Shown here: one piece after another, positions 1-9,260 of the stretch
Layout of the letters: each line of letters starts with the position of its first letter
Numbering within the stretch: the first letter of the stretch is position 1
Assembly (NCBI RefSeq): GCF_902784195.1
Contig: NZ_CACZTX010000009.1
Coordinates: 183,584-247,583 of the forward strand
Source: an uncultured Methanobrevibacter sp.
GTDB taxonomy: Archaea > Methanobacteriota > Methanobacteria > Methanobacteriales > Methanobacteriaceae
Direction: 5' to 3'
Length of the DNA: 64,000 nucleotides
The notes under the pieces: model-generated
The model's input: the letters and a program-made list of their open reading frames with translations, nothing else
Databases searched by the model: none
What the model was told of the DNA's origin: nothing
Program-made: the position numbers and the translations under genes

Positions 1-689
1 ACACCATATTGTTCAGAAGAGATTTCTTCATCTAATATTTTGTATTGGTCACTGCCTTTTTGGCTGATTTGGTATTGAGCTACACCAATATCGATTGCAA
101 CTGCGTCACAAGCACCGGATTCTAAGTCCATGAATGCAGTGTTATAATCAGCAATTTGAGTTAAGGAATCAAAGGTGTCTGCTAAAGGTTTTTGATCTCC
201 TTCAAGAGCTGCTAATGCAGAGGAATCTTTTTGGGTTTCTACGATTTTACCTTTTAAGTCATCTAAATCGTCGATACCGGAATCAGTTTTTACAACAATA
301 ACTTGTTTGTTGTCAATGTATGGTTCAGACCAGGTGTAATCGTTTTCTCTACCGTTGATGGTAAATCCGTTCCAAATACAGTCGATTGAACCAGAGTCTA
401 ATTCACTGTCTTTAGCGTCCCAGTCTATTGGTTGTTTTACTAAAGTCCAGTTATTTCTGTCACAAACTTCTTGAGCTAAGTCTAAGTCAAATCCAACATA
501 TTCCCCACTGTCATCTTTGTATCCGTATGGAGGGAATTCTGCGTCGAAACCAACAACTAAAGTGCTGTCATCGTTATCAGTAGCTGCTTGATCGCCACCT
601 AAAAAATCAAAGAAACCTGCGCTGGAAGCACCGATTAATAAGAAGACTAATAATGCAGCCCCTAATATAATTCCTATTTTTTTATTCAT
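1..689 (-). CDS. Amino-acid ABC transporter substrate-binding protein (3' end outside window)
   Basis: The protein starts at the ATG ending at 689, behind a GGTGT ribosome binding site, and runs off the left edge after about 229 residues, so the C-terminus is missing. It begins with a hydrophobic export segment (residues 1-24, MNKKIGIILGAALLVFLLIG) without a lipobox cysteine, then an acidic linker and the start of a type 3 periplasmic binding fold: VVGFDAEFPPYGYKD, DLDLAQEVC and a DWDAKDSEL/CIWNGFTI stretch are typical of polar amino-acid receptors (glutamine, arginine, cystine). It would capture an amino acid outside the membrane for an ABC permease, whose genes are probably further left. 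The specific ligand cannot be read from this part. Confidence 0.85.
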   Translation of the reverse strand, partial: MNKKIGIILGAALLVFLLIGASSAGFFDFLGGDQAATDNDDSTLVVGFDAEFPPYGYKDDSGEYVGFDLDLAQEVCDRNNWTLVKQPIDWDAKDSELDSGSIDCIWNGFTINGRENDYTWSEPYIDNKQVIVVKTDSGIDDLDDLKGKIVETQKDSSALAALEGDQKPLADTFDSLTQIADYNTAFMDLESGACDAVAIDIGVAQYQISQKGSDQYKILDEEISSEQYG

Positions 690-1213
690 ATTTACACCAA
701 ATATTTTTAATTTATAATATATTATAAATTAGATAAATAAAAAAATCTAATCTACATAATTATTTAAGAAAATCATATTATATAAAATAGTGTCATTTAA
801 TCAAAAAAATATTAAAAATAGAGTCAAAAATGCAAGTTATGACTAATAAAAGCAAAAAATAATAAATAATGTTTAAGTTTTATTAAATTAGAAAATGAAT
901 AATTTTTAATAAAAATTATAAAACAATATGATAAAATTTTTTAATAAAAATAGAAATTATAGTAAAAATCTGTTTCATATAATAAAAACAAAAGAAAATG
1001 TTTGGAAAAATGAAAATTTTAAAGGGCAATGAATCAAATAAAAAGAAAATAAAGAATAATTACGTTATTATAAGCAAAATAAATAACAATTAATTAAAAT
1101 AATGAAAAAGTTAAAAAAATAGGATTAAAAAAAATATTAGAAAAAATTAAAAAAAATAGGATTAAAAAAATATTAGAAAAAATTAAAAAAAATTTGAAAT
1201 TGAAAAAATTAAT
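690..1213. other. Intergenic region, promoter and direct repeats
   Basis: No open frame of substance. The left end carries a 22-base palindrome in front of the binding-protein gene (listed separately). At about 1113-1190 a unit of roughly 37 bases with the core ATAGGATTAAAA...TATTAG occurs twice in tandem, just downstream of the marker 2 gene stop. On the minus strand this reads as T-rich runs, so it probably serves as that gene's terminator. The rest is featureless AT-rich sequence. Confidence 0.5.
709..730 (-). promoter_or_regulatory. 22-base perfect palindrome upstream of the binding-protein gene
   Basis: The stretch reads identically on both strands (arms AATTTATAATA / TATTATAAATT). It lies 20 bases before the start codon and contains TATA-like sequence. 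It could be an operator overlapping a promoter, or only a low-complexity palindrome. The short distance to the start codon would give an almost leaderless transcript if this were the TATA box. Confidence 0.4.
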
Positions 1214-2194
1214 TTATTCATTCATTTTCAATACAGGATTCTTTTCCTGAGAGAATAAAACTGCTCTTTCATCGCCATGTTCCAAATAAAGAACTTTCTC
1301 TTCTATCACATCACCAACAACAGCAACTTCAAATGAATATGGAGTTAAAGTATCAATGATCTCTTGGCAGTTTTCCTCTTTGGCAGTCAATACAAAAGCT
1401 GCTCCAGGATAAGCCCTTAACCAATCTTCCCAAGAGACATCAGGATTTCTTGGAATCAAATCAAGGTTAACGCAAGCACCTACACCAGATGCCTCAAGAA
1501 GCATCTCTAAAGTGCCTAATGTTCCCGGATTACTGATATCCTTTCCAGCTGTAGGAAGATGCGCTTCTGCAATTTCCTGCATGACCTTTATTTGATCTTG
1601 AACCAACTTGTCATCCTTTTCATAGGTAGTGTCCCAATTTAAAGCAAATTGGGGATGTTGCCTTCCATCAGTATCAATAGCTATAAGGACCTTATCACCA
1701 ACACTCGCACCTGCAGAAGTTATCAATGAATCCTTCTTAGCAATCCCTGCAATAGCCACATCCAATGAATTGAATTCGGAATCAGGGTGAAGGTGTCCAC
1801 CAACCATAGGGACATTGAACTTCTTGCATCCATCCACAATTCCTTGAAGAAGATCATCATAAATCTCATCATCGAAAATGGACATTGTATTCACCATAGC
1901 TATTGGCTTTCCACCCATAGCAGCAATATCATTAACATTTACAAGCACTGAACAATAACCTGCCCAATAAGGATTTACACTCATCAATTGGCCCCAAATC
2001 CCATCTGCTGCAAGCAATATAACCTTATTGTTTCCAATGTCAATAGCTGAAGCATCATCTCCAAAATCAAGAAGGACTTCGCCGGAGATATTATAAACTT
2101 CACCTAAGGTTTTTGTAACTTTCTCAATGAAATTCTTACGGCTGACTCCTACAAATTCCTGAAGTGATTTAACAAGTTCTTCAAAATCCATCAT
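1214..2194 (-). CDS. Methanogenesis marker protein 2 (AIR synthase-related)
   Basis: A 326-residue protein of the PurM/AIR-synthase/SelD superfamily, matching by length and sequence the methanogenesis marker 2 family found in methanogens. Visible parts: the N-terminal PurM-like domain (residues about 35-150) with the acidic metal/nucleotide site [20 protein letters not shown], the conserved [13 protein letters not shown] and VGGHLHPD; then the C-terminal PurM domain (about 160-326) with SNPGTLGTL. The family's reaction is not established; the fold suggests ATP-dependent activation of an amide or acyl group in cofactor or enzyme maturation. Two ATG codons follow GGTG directly, so the first or second methionine may be used. 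It stands alone, with T-rich sequence downstream. Confidence 0.85.
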   Translation of the reverse strand: MMDFEELVKSLQEFVGVSRKNFIEKVTKTLGEVYNISGEVLLDFGDDASAIDIGNNKVILLAADGIWGQLMSVNPYWAGYCSVLVNVNDIAAMGGKPIAMVNTMSIFDDEIYDDLLQGIVDGCKKFNVPMVGGHLHPDSEFNSLDVAIAGIAKKDSLITSAGASVGDKVLIAIDTDGRQHPQFALNWDTTYEKDDKLVQDQIKVMQEIAEAHLPTAGKDISNPGTLGTLEMLLEASGVGACVNLDLIPRNPDVSWEDWLRAYPGAAFVLTAKEENCQEIIDTLTPYSFEVAVVGDVIEEKVLYLEHGDERAVLFSQEKNPVLKMNE

Positions 2195-2334
2195 TACACC
2201 TTTAATAATAAAAATAATTTAAAATAATTGAATTGAAATAATAATTGAATTTAAATAATAATTGAATTAAATGATAATTAAATTAAATAATAAAATAATT
2301 TTAAGAAAAATATTTAATAAATTAAATCAAAAAG

Positions 2335-4308
2335 TTAATCCTGTTTGTTTTCATCCTCTGACTGTTCAATAGACTCTCCAAATTCCTCTTCAATATATTC
2401 AGCCCATCCATCAGCCTCATCTGCATCTTCATCAACAGACACTTCATCAACAGGCTCTTCTGGAGAAACCTCATTTATATTTTCATCTAAATAAACCTCT
2501 TCAACAGGAACATCTTCATAAATGACTTCCTCATCATGATCAACATAGATCTCCTCAACTAAAGGCTCATCGGCAGTTTCTTCAAATGGAACTTCATCAT
2601 AATAAATGGCATCCTCTTCATCAGGATAGGCCTCATCATCAAGATAAATCTCTTCATCGAAATAGACTTCTTCGTATTCACCAGACCCATGTTCAACTAA
2701 CAGTTCTTCAAGTTGAGCATCTGAAAGTTCCTCAAAATCATCATCAGTATATTCCTCTTCAAGTGGAGAATCATAATTTTCATCCAAATAAACTTCTTCC
2801 CCTTCCTCAAAGGACTCATATTCAAATCCATCAATAAACTCATCCAGATTTTCCACAAGCTCAGGATTCTCATCAACAACCTCATGATAAGAATCAATTA
2901 CATTATAATCGCAATCCTTCTCTACGAAACTTGGAACGATATCCTTTACCTTCTCAATCACAAGCCCCTTGAAGACATTGAATATTGCATTTTTAAACTC
3001 TTCTACAGAATTGGCTTCCTCATCAAAAGGCATTTCAAAAGTGTCCTTTGACATGAATATTTCCTCATTGATGTATTGGCCGACAATATCATCAAAACCG
3101 GAAGCGACTTCAATGAATATTGATTTTTCATTGACAAAACCGTTTTCAACAACCTTATCCAAATCTCCATCAATGATACCAATGATTGGGATATTGAATC
3201 TGTACAAAATGTCAGAAGCGACCAATGAAGTGTCATCACCAATTGTAACAACCAAGTCAAAGTCCTTGAATTTATAAATGTCATAAGCGGCATGATCCAC
3301 ATAAGCCACTTTAAATGAATACTCATCCTCAGAAATTTCACCGGAATAAAGATTTCTTTCAGTATCCTTTACATAAATATCATTATGAGACAATATCCTC
3401 GGATTAACGTCCTCAGATTTTCTTAGCAATCCTGTTTTCACAATAATCCTTTCCAAATCAACTGGCCCTAATTTTTCCAGACCATGATATTTTATGGTAC
3501 CGTTGATAATGTCTACAATCATTCCATCACGTGCAATCAGGACAATTGAATCTGCATTGGAATATCCAACAACAATTCCATTAATGAAGATATTCTCATC
3601 AGGGCTTACACCATGAATCTTACGGTAAGTGTAATGGCTGGTTTCATAATCATCATAGGATTGCAATAAGTTTTCAATGGATTTTTCATCTTCGCTTTCC
3701 TGATTGTTTGAGAAATAGTCTGAAACAACTTCTTCAGGTGTGACTTCAATTAAATCCAAAGCTGCCTTTAAGCCATCAAACAATTCTTCAAAGCTAAATG
3801 AAAGAGATTCAAGCATGTTCTTATCGCCTAAGCCTAAACGTGCCCTTTTGCTCTTTTTGCTTTTAGCCAATTGTTCGTTTAAAACCACATTCCAGCTGAT
3901 GATTGCACCATCTTCCTCCCCAGGTCTTTCTATCTGAATAACCGGAATGCTTGATTCATACAATGGCTTATGATTGGTAGCCAAGAAATCCTCATTGGAA
4001 ATCTGTTTGAAATAATGAGTAAACACTTTATACCCAAAAACACGTCCAGTTTCAGGGGATTTTCCATAATTCAATAGGAAAATGACATCAGCATGTTCCC
4101 TGTTGAACAACTCCAATGATTGACTAGGCAATAATTTTAATGATATGTCAATGACATCCTCCAATCCAGCATCAATAACTGCTGTTCTGCCCATTGTTCC
4201 TCCTAAACGACAACTGACATTACCAAAATTAGATAGGATATCAATAATCTTTTCGGCCCATCCGGAATCAACTATTCCTGGACCATGTACTACAACACCA
4301 ATTTCCAT
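2335..4308 (-). CDS. DUF2117-like protein with long acidic repeat tail
   Basis: The ATG ending at 4308 is preferred over an upstream GTG because GGTGT lies 4 bases before it; this gives 657 residues. The N-terminal 440 residues (EIGVVVHGPGIVDSGWAEKI, LGGTMGRTAVIDAG, FLLNYGKSPETGRVFGYKV, FDLVVTIGDDTSLVASDIL) resemble the archaeal DUF2117 family of Methanobacteria, of unknown function. The last 200 residues are dominated by Asp and Glu with tyrosines and imperfect repeats of an EEVYLDEN type; I take this as a lineage-specific expansion. The gene lies 18 bases behind nob1 on the same strand, so the two are probably co-transcribed. No signal peptide or membrane segment is seen. Confidence 0.7.
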   Translation of the reverse strand: MEIGVVVHGPGIVDSGWAEKIIDILSNFGNVSCRLGGTMGRTAVIDAGLEDVIDISLKLLPSQSLELFNREHADVIFLLNYGKSPETGRVFGYKVFTHYFKQISNEDFLATNHKPLYESSIPVIQIERPGEEDGAIISWNVVLNEQLAKSKKSKRARLGLGDKNMLESLSFSFEELFDGLKAALDLIEVTPEEVVSDYFSNNQESEDEKSIENLLQSYDDYETSHYTYRKIHGVSPDENIFINGIVVGYSNADSIVLIARDGMIVDIINGTIKYHGLEKLGPVDLERIIVKTGLLRKSEDVNPRILSHNDIYVKDTERNLYSGEISEDEYSFKVAYVDHAAYDIYKFKDFDLVVTIGDDTSLVASDILYRFNIPIIGIIDGDLDKVVENGFVNEKSIFIEVASGFDDIVGQYINEEIFMSKDTFEMPFDEEANSVEEFKNAIFNVFKGLVIEKVKDIVPSFVEKDCDYNVIDSYHEVVDENPELVENLDEFIDGFEYESFEEGEEVYLDENYDSPLEEEYTDDDFEELSDAQLEELLVEHGSGEYEEVYFDEEIYLDDEAYPDEEDAIYYDEVPFEETADEPLVEEIYVDHDEEVIYEDVPVEEVYLDENINEVSPEEPVDEVSVDEDADEADGWAEYIEEEFGESIEQSEDENKQD

Positions 4309-4326
4309 ATTCACACCAAATACAGT

Positions 4327-4833
4327 TTAATAGGTTTTTATTCTTCTTTTAAAAACTTTAGACCCGCATATTTCACAATCATCGAAAGGATAATCTGCAT
4401 CAAACTCCTTCTTGCATCCTTCACATGTTTTAACCCAATTGTATATTCCCTTTATCCCTTCAGTAATTATGCTGCCATATGGAATATCAATGATTTTCAA
4501 AACATTCTGCATTGAATAATCATCGGTTAAAACCTTAATGTTTTCATTCTCTTCCTTCAAGTCTAAAGCTAGAGCCAATAACTTTTTATCCGCTTCGGAT
4601 AAACGCAAGTCATCTCCAGATTTGGAGATTATTTCATTCAATTCTTTAATAAACTCTTCTTTTGGCTCTTTTATTATTATTTTTCCTTCTTCAATAGCTT
4701 GATCTAACAATATCTTGGATTTCAAGTCCTTAACTTCATCAGTTATCTCAGAAACAGTGAAGTTAAATTGGCTTTTTGGTTCAAAGCCATTGATAAATGC
4801 AGATGCATCCAAGATATAAAATAAATCATTCAT
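4327..4833 (-). CDS. nob1: Nob1-type rRNA maturation endonuclease (PIN domain plus zinc ribbon)
   Basis: A 168-residue protein with an N-terminal PIN nuclease domain (FYILDASAFINGF with the first catalytic Asp, E of VSEITDEVKDL, LSEADKKLLALAL, VLTDDYSMQNV) and a C-terminal zinc ribbon (CEGC and CEICG, residues about 136-158). Nob1 cuts the 3' end of 16S rRNA during maturation of the small subunit. Length and domain order match archaeal Nob1. It is the first gene of a probable two-gene unit with the DUF2117-like gene. The start is the only ATG in good position; its ribosome binding site is weak. Confidence 0.88.
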   Translation of the reverse strand: MNDLFYILDASAFINGFEPKSQFNFTVSEITDEVKDLKSKILLDQAIEEGKIIIKEPKEEFIKELNEIISKSGDDLRLSEADKKLLALALDLKEENENIKVLTDDYSMQNVLKIIDIPYGSIITEGIKGIYNWVKTCEGCKKEFDADYPFDDCEICGSKVFKRRIKTY

Positions 4834-5048
4834 GATAAATATATTTATATTTTATATAAATAAACTTAATGATACTAATTTATGAAACTTTAACCTATGA
4901 AACTGCAATATGGACATTGAAGTTTAATGAAAAATTCAATAAATTATAAAAAATATTTTATATGAAATTAATAAAAATTAATATGAAATATATCAATTTA
5001 AAAAAAACTAAGGAATTTTATTAAAAATAATTAAACGGAAGTAATCTT

Positions 5049-5567
5049 ATGAAAAGCGAAACTATGGAATTGCATAAAAAGAAAGCACCAATAAAAGTAT
5101 CCTGTGGTGTAATCACTCTCAGTGATAGATTTTCCAATGACAAGGAAGGGGAAGAAAAGGACTTATCTGGAAAATACTTAAAAGAGGAATTGGCTAAAAA
5201 ATATGACGTTGATGCTTACGCAATTATTCCTGATGAAATGGACACCTTAAGAAACACTATTGAGGAAATGATTGATAACGGAATAGAAGTTATCATTACA
5301 ACTGGTGGAACAGGACTTGAATCAAGGGACATCACCATTGAAACAATAGAACCTCTCTTTGAAAAGGAAATCAAGGGATTTGGAGAAATATTCAGAGCCA
5401 TTTCCTATGAGGAATTAGGAGCAGGATCACTATTGTCAAGAGCAACTGCAGGAATCTATAGAAAAACCATGATATTTGCAATGCCTGGCTCTCCAAATGC
5501 AGTGAAGACTGGTCTTGGAATCATAATTGATGAACTAGGTCACTTGAAAAAGCATGCCACAAAATAA
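5049..5567 (+). CDS. moaB: MoaB/Mog-family molybdenum cofactor protein
   Basis: A 172-residue protein of the MoaB/MogA family, which adenylylates molybdopterin in assembly of molybdenum or tungsten cofactors (needed, for example, by formylmethanofuran dehydrogenase). The molybdopterin-binding signature is clear: VIITTGGTGLESRDITIE (about 82-99) and the C-terminal MPGSPNAVKTGL. The start follows a weak GGAAGT; an in-frame ATG five codons later is possible. It is a single plus-strand gene between two minus-strand genes. Whether it acts like Mog or MoaB cannot be told from sequence alone. Confidence 0.87.
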   Translation: MKSETMELHKKKAPIKVSCGVITLSDRFSNDKEGEEKDLSGKYLKEELAKKYDVDAYAIIPDEMDTLRNTIEEMIDNGIEVIITTGGTGLESRDITIETIEPLFEKEIKGFGEIFRAISYEELGAGSLLSRATAGIYRKTMIFAMPGSPNAVKTGLGIIIDELGHLKKHATK

Positions 5568-5657
5568 GATTTAAATATTTAATAATTTTTTAAAAAAAAA
5601 AGTTGAAAATAAGTTTAAATAATATTTTTTTAAAATAAGTAAAAAATTAGTTTCCAA

Positions 5658-5680
5658 AAGAAATAGATTATCTATTTCTT
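5658..5680. terminator. Hairpin with the stop codon in its loop
   Basis: Perfect 10-base arms AAGAAATAGA (5658-5667) and TCTATTTCTT (5671-5680) enclose a 3-base loop that is exactly the TAA stop of the Asp-rich protein gene. On the minus strand a T-run follows. The site lies about 90 bases past the convergent moaB stop, so it may terminate both transcripts. Confidence 0.5.
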
Positions 5681-6165
5681 AATGGAATCACTATTAAAAA
5701 CAATAAAGACAATAATAAGACACCAATAGGATTTCCAGCTTTAGGGCTTAAATCTGAGCTATTTTGAGAACCTCCAGCAGAATTTGATGCCATTTCACCA
5801 TTCATGCCCTTTGCACTTGAAATATCGAATCCAGCAGATAATGCTGTAAATTCTCCATCAAATTCCCCATCGAATTCTTCTTCAAATGATTCATCTTCAT
5901 CATCCAAATCTTCATCAGAATCATCATCATTATCTTCATCGCCTAAATCATCATCCGAATCATCCTCACCATCATTATCTTCATCGTCTAAATCATCATC
6001 ATTGTCATCGTCATCGCCATCATCATCAAGGTCAAAATCGTCTTCATTATCTTCATCGAAATCATCGCCATCAGAAAGAAGACCATCATCAGTTCCTGCA
6101 CAAACAGAACCAATGGCTACGATTAGAACTATCAATGTAACAACCATTAAATTAATTATCTTCAT
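5668..6165 (-). CDS. Asp-rich secreted or surface protein with C-terminal anchor
   Basis: A 165-residue protein of unknown function. Seen: a signal peptide (residues 1-23, ending near VCA), then about 80 residues made almost wholly of Asp, Glu, Asn and Ser in runs such as DDDGDDDDNDD, a short linker, and a C-terminal hydrophobic segment preceded by AGNPIG and followed by RNR. That end resembles the anchor of adhesin-like proteins of Methanobrevibacter (known from the group; the match here is by eye). It is probably a cell-surface protein whose acidic region may bind cations. Codon use in the repeat is monotonous (GAT/GAC), so replication slippage is likely. It starts behind GGTGT. Confidence 0.65.
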   Translation of the reverse strand: MKIINLMVVTLIVLIVAIGSVCAGTDDGLLSDGDDFDEDNEDDFDLDDDGDDDDNDDDLDDEDNDGEDDSDDDLGDEDNDDDSDEDLDDEDESFEEEFDGEFDGEFTALSAGFDISSAKGMNGEMASNSAGGSQNSSDLSPKAGNPIGVLLLSLLFLIVIPLRNR

Positions 6166-6289
6166 ATTGACACCAGAATAAGTTTTACTAATTTCAATTA
6201 TATCTCTATCAATTTTAGAATATATACTTAATTAGATTAACATATGAAGATTAAAAAGATAAAAAAGAAATGAAAATGATTGAAAAAGA

Positions 6290-6338
6290 ATGAAATAAAA
6301 AATAAAATAAAAAAATAAAAAAATAGATTAAAATCTAT
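6290..6338 (-). terminator. Terminator-like hairpin and T-runs after pyrE
   Basis: Inverted repeat ATAGATT/AATCTAT at 6323-6338, followed on the minus strand by several runs of six or seven T. It lies 30 bases past the pyrE stop. Confidence 0.45.
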
Positions 6339-6368
6339 AATGAAAAAACAATCATTATTTAAAATTAA

Positions 6369-6893
6369 TTATTCAAAAAATTCGCTTACGGAAATTAATG
6401 GTTCAAGAGTGATTCCTTCATTTGCAAAGGTCTCCATTGCACCTTCTTCCCTGTCAACAACAACAAATGCTTTTTTAACTACTCCACCATTATCAAGTAT
6501 TGCATTTATTGCTTTTAATAAAGATCCGCCAGTAGTGGTAACATCTTCAACAAGGATTACATTGTCACCCTCAATCAAATTTCCTTCAATCAATTTTGAA
6601 GTTCCGTAACCTTTTTTCTCTTTTCTAATCATTAAGAGAGGTTTTCCTGATTCAAGTGAAACAGCAGTTGCTATAGGAACAGCACCTAATGCAGGGCCTG
6701 CAATCTTATCAATGTCATCATCAATCTCCTCATTGATTAATTTAGCTATTGTTGACAATATTTCCGGTTCGGTAATGGCTCTTTTCATATTGACATAATA
6801 ATTGCTTTTCTTACCGGAAGCAAGAGTGAAATCACCTTCTTCAAATACCTTATTTTCCTTTAATATTTCAATCAAATACTCTTTTGTAACCAT
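6369..6893 (-). CDS. pyrE: Orotate phosphoribosyltransferase
   Basis: Transfers phosphoribosyl from PRPP to orotate, giving OMP, the fifth step of pyrimidine synthesis. The 174-residue protein shows the PRPP-binding signature [15 protein letters not shown] near residue 112, the YVNMKRA strand and the flexible-loop region [16 protein letters not shown]. The ATG ending at 6893 is chosen over a GTG three codons upstream because GTGAG stands five bases before it. It lies 26 bases behind the PRC-barrel gene, so both are probably on one transcript. carAB, needed in the same pathway, is at 12.2-16.6 kb. Confidence 0.92.
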   Translation of the reverse strand: MVTKEYLIEILKENKVFEEGDFTLASGKKSNYYVNMKRAITEPEILSTIAKLINEEIDDDIDKIAGPALGAVPIATAVSLESGKPLLMIRKEKKGYGTSKLIEGNLIEGDNVILVEDVTTTGGSLLKAINAILDNGGVVKKAFVVVDREEGAMETFANEGITLEPLISVSEFFE

Positions 6894-6919
6894 TGTACTC
6901 ACAACTATGTAAAAATGAC

Positions 6920-7204
6920 TTATAATTGACTTTTCAAATCTTCAATTTCATCTTCCATTTGAGCGAGGTCTTCATCAAAAACATCTTTCAAAATAATCTT
7001 GTCCCCAATTTTATTAATCATATCGAAAGGAATGACCAATTCACTTTTACTGATGTTTAAAGATTCTTGAATTCCTCCTTTAGATACGATAATGGATTCT
7101 ATGGCATTATCATCAAGGTCAACGTCAACATCAACAACTTTTCCCATACTAATTATGTCATTGCCTAAAACCTCTTTACCGACTAATTCCTTAACTATTC
7201 TCAT
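6920..7204 (-). CDS. PRC-barrel domain protein
   Basis: A 94-residue protein that is essentially one PRC-barrel: [20 protein letters not shown] at the start, [18 protein letters not shown] in the middle and an acidic end. Small archaeal PRC-barrel proteins are widespread; some relatives act in RNA processing or cell division, but the role of this one is unknown. It sits directly upstream of pyrE on the same strand. A TATA-like TTTATAATA lies near 7256-7266, about 55 bases before the start. Confidence 0.75.
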   Translation of the reverse strand: MRIVKELVGKEVLGNDIISMGKVVDVDVDLDDNAIESIIVSKGGIQESLNISKSELVIPFDMINKIGDKIILKDVFDEDLAQMEDEIEDLKSQL

Positions 7205-7485
7205 AAAAACTCTCTCCGAAAATAAGTTCGATAATTATTCTAATTGAAAAATTTCTTATTATAAACAATATTCTTTTTATTTAAATCAATTAATAAATAT
7301 TTTGAAAAATTAAATGAAAACAAGCTAAAAACAAGAACAAATGATAAAAAATATAAAATTCATCTAAAAATAGTAAAAAAAGTAAAATCAATGCAAATAA
7401 AAACTATAAATAAAATAAAAAAGAGAATAAAATAAAAAAGAATGAAAAATAAAAAAATAAAAAAAGAATAAAAATAAGGATTAAA

Positions 7486-7599
7486 TTAATCCTCACTATT
7501 CCATTTTAATGCGCCATACACAACACAAATAAGTGTAATTAAAATTATTAAAACATATGCTCCCCAAATCCAAGGATCTTCAATTCCTAAAACCATCAT
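7486..7599 (-). CDS. Symporter small accessory protein (37 residues)
   Basis: A short frame of 37 residues: start region MMVLGIEDPWIWGAYVL, one membrane helix (about residues 10-30, rich in Ile, Leu and Val), and the polar end KWNSED. Its ribosome binding site GGTGAT overlaps the stop codon of the symporter, so the two are translationally linked. Small proteins with the same start and WxWGAY pattern follow sodium:solute symporter genes in methanogens; I assign the role by that context. It probably binds or stabilises the transporter. Confidence 0.75.
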   Translation of the reverse strand: MMVLGIEDPWIWGAYVLIILITLICVVYGALKWNSED

Positions 7600-7607
7600 A
7601 ATATCAC

Positions 7608-9260
7608 CTATTCTTTAGAAATCCCCTCAAAGGATTTGTTAAGGACTTTTTCATCAATTGGTTGTGTAAGCAAACTTACTACAATGGTAAATATTGCTGA
7701 AACAGGTATAGCAAAAATCATTACATCAATTGTATACCAAGGCATGGTATTGATTAACATGTCTACACCGAATATGAGTTTACAAATACCGAGACCTGTT
7801 GCAGTTTTCTTAAATACAAATACAAGCAAGAATAAACTTGTTAATGTACCGGATAAAAGTCCTGCAATTGCACCTTGTTTAGTGGTACGTTTCCAGAATA
7901 AAGCTGCACAATAAACCGGCAAGAATGCAGCAGCACATAATCCCATGAACAATGAAGTACCGAGTGCTACAATACTGCCTGGCAATGCTAAACCTATTAC
8001 CAATGAAAGAATAACTGCTATCAAAATGCCTGCTTGGCTAACTGAAATAAATCCAATTTTACTTTCTTCTACAGCAGCACCGCTTTTGTTAATTTCCTCT
8101 GCAGTATATTCGTCAGAGCCACCTCTGTTTCTGATTGCATCAACAATATCGTGACCTAATGCAGTTCCTTGAGTGTGATACTGTGAACTTAAAGTGGACA
8201 TGGCTGCCGCAAGCAATGACAATAGGAAAATGTATACAAACCATTCAGGAAGTGCTGTTGAAATGAATGTTGGAATGATTGAATCCATGTTTCCTCCAAC
8301 ATAATCAATTGCAATCTGTCCGAAATTCTGATAGAAGTATACATTGGATAAGGAACCTACAATATAAGCAGTACAAGTCATTACAGCAATGAAGATAGCA
8401 CCGATTAAAAGTGATCTGTGTAACTCTTTGTTGGATTTTACAGTCATGAATCTTACTGCAAGCTGTGGTTGAGCCAATGCACCGATACCTACACCCATAA
8501 TGGTTGTAGTTACAAGAGACCACCAGAATGGACTTCCAAGTGTTGGGAAACTTGTCCAACCTGTACCACCTTCTGCGATAGCATCAGGAGGATAAAGAGG
8601 AGCCATATTGGTTAATGCGGTATTCGCTTCAGTAACACCACCTAATACCCAGTAAATGAATACAAGTAAGATTATCATACCGACAAACATGATTGTTCCT
8701 TGCAATGCATCGGTATACATAACACCTTTCAATCCACCAAACAATACGTAAGCACAGATAACAACTGCAAGCACTAAAAGCGCTAAATTAAAGTCAAGCA
8801 TTAAAGAACTTTCCATAAATCTTGCTGCACCAATAAGAACCACTGCCGCATAAATCGGCATAGCACAGAAGATTAAAATTCCACTAAAGTACTGTATGAA
8901 TTTACTATTGAATCTACGGCCTAAAAACTCTGGGAATGTGAGAGATCCAAGATTTTTACCCATTCTACGAGTTCTTTTACCAAAGAATACGAATGCGATG
9001 AAAACACCTACGAAGATGTTCAAGAATACAAGCCATAGTATACCCATACCATACTTACCTGCAACTCCTCCAAAACCGACAATAGCTGCAGTGGAAATAA
9101 AAGTAGCCCCATAACTCAATGCCATGATATATGGGTGAGTTTCCCTACCTGCAATCATAAAGTCTTCAGAGGAATTAGTTCTCTTCCAAGCAAGGTATCC
9201 TACATACCCTACCATAATGAAATAGACTATAAAAACTATTCCTAATAAAAAATAATTCAT
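7608..9260 (-). CDS. Sodium:solute symporter family transporter
   Basis: A 550-residue integral membrane protein with about 13 hydrophobic segments, of the SSS family, which couples Na+ entry to uptake of an organic solute. Family features: the first helix followed by YLAWKRTNSSEDFMIAGRE, then SYGATFISTAAIVGFGG, the GGLKGVMYTDALQG segment at the end of helix 5, and LLAAAMSTLSSQYHTQGTAL, which holds the Na+-site serines. The substrate is not evident. It is followed within nine bases by the 37-residue accessory gene, and a clear TATA box lies about 80 bases upstream. Confidence 0.88.
   Translation of the reverse strand: MNYFLLGIVFIVYFIMVGYVGYLAWKRTNSSEDFMIAGRETHPYIMALSYGATFISTAAIVGFGGVAGKYGMGILWLVFLNIFVGVFIAFVFFGKRTRRMGKNLGSLTFPEFLGRRFNSKFIQYFSGILIFCAMPIYAAVVLIGAARFMESSLMLDFNLALLVLAVVICAYVLFGGLKGVMYTDALQGTIMFVGMIILLVFIYWVLGGVTEANTALTNMAPLYPPDAIAEGGTGWTSFPTLGSPFWWSLVTTTIMGVGIGALAQPQLAVRFMTVKSNKELHRSLLIGAIFIAVMTCTAYIVGSLSNVYFYQNFGQIAIDYVGGNMDSIIPTFISTALPEWFVYIFLLSLLAAAMSTLSSQYHTQGTALGHDIVDAIRNRGGSDEYTAEEINKSGAAVEESKIGFISVSQAGILIAVILSLVIGLALPGSIVALGTSLFMGLCAAAFLPVYCAALFWKRTTKQGAIAGLLSGTLTSLFLLVFVFKKTATGLGICKLIFGVDMLINTMPWYTIDVMIFAIPVSAIFTIVVSLLTQPIDEKVLNKSFEGISKE

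Noticed and set aside
5804..6181. Ser/His-rich frames opposite the Asp-rich gene
   Set aside because: They are the complement of GAT/GAC repeats and lack ribosome binding sites.
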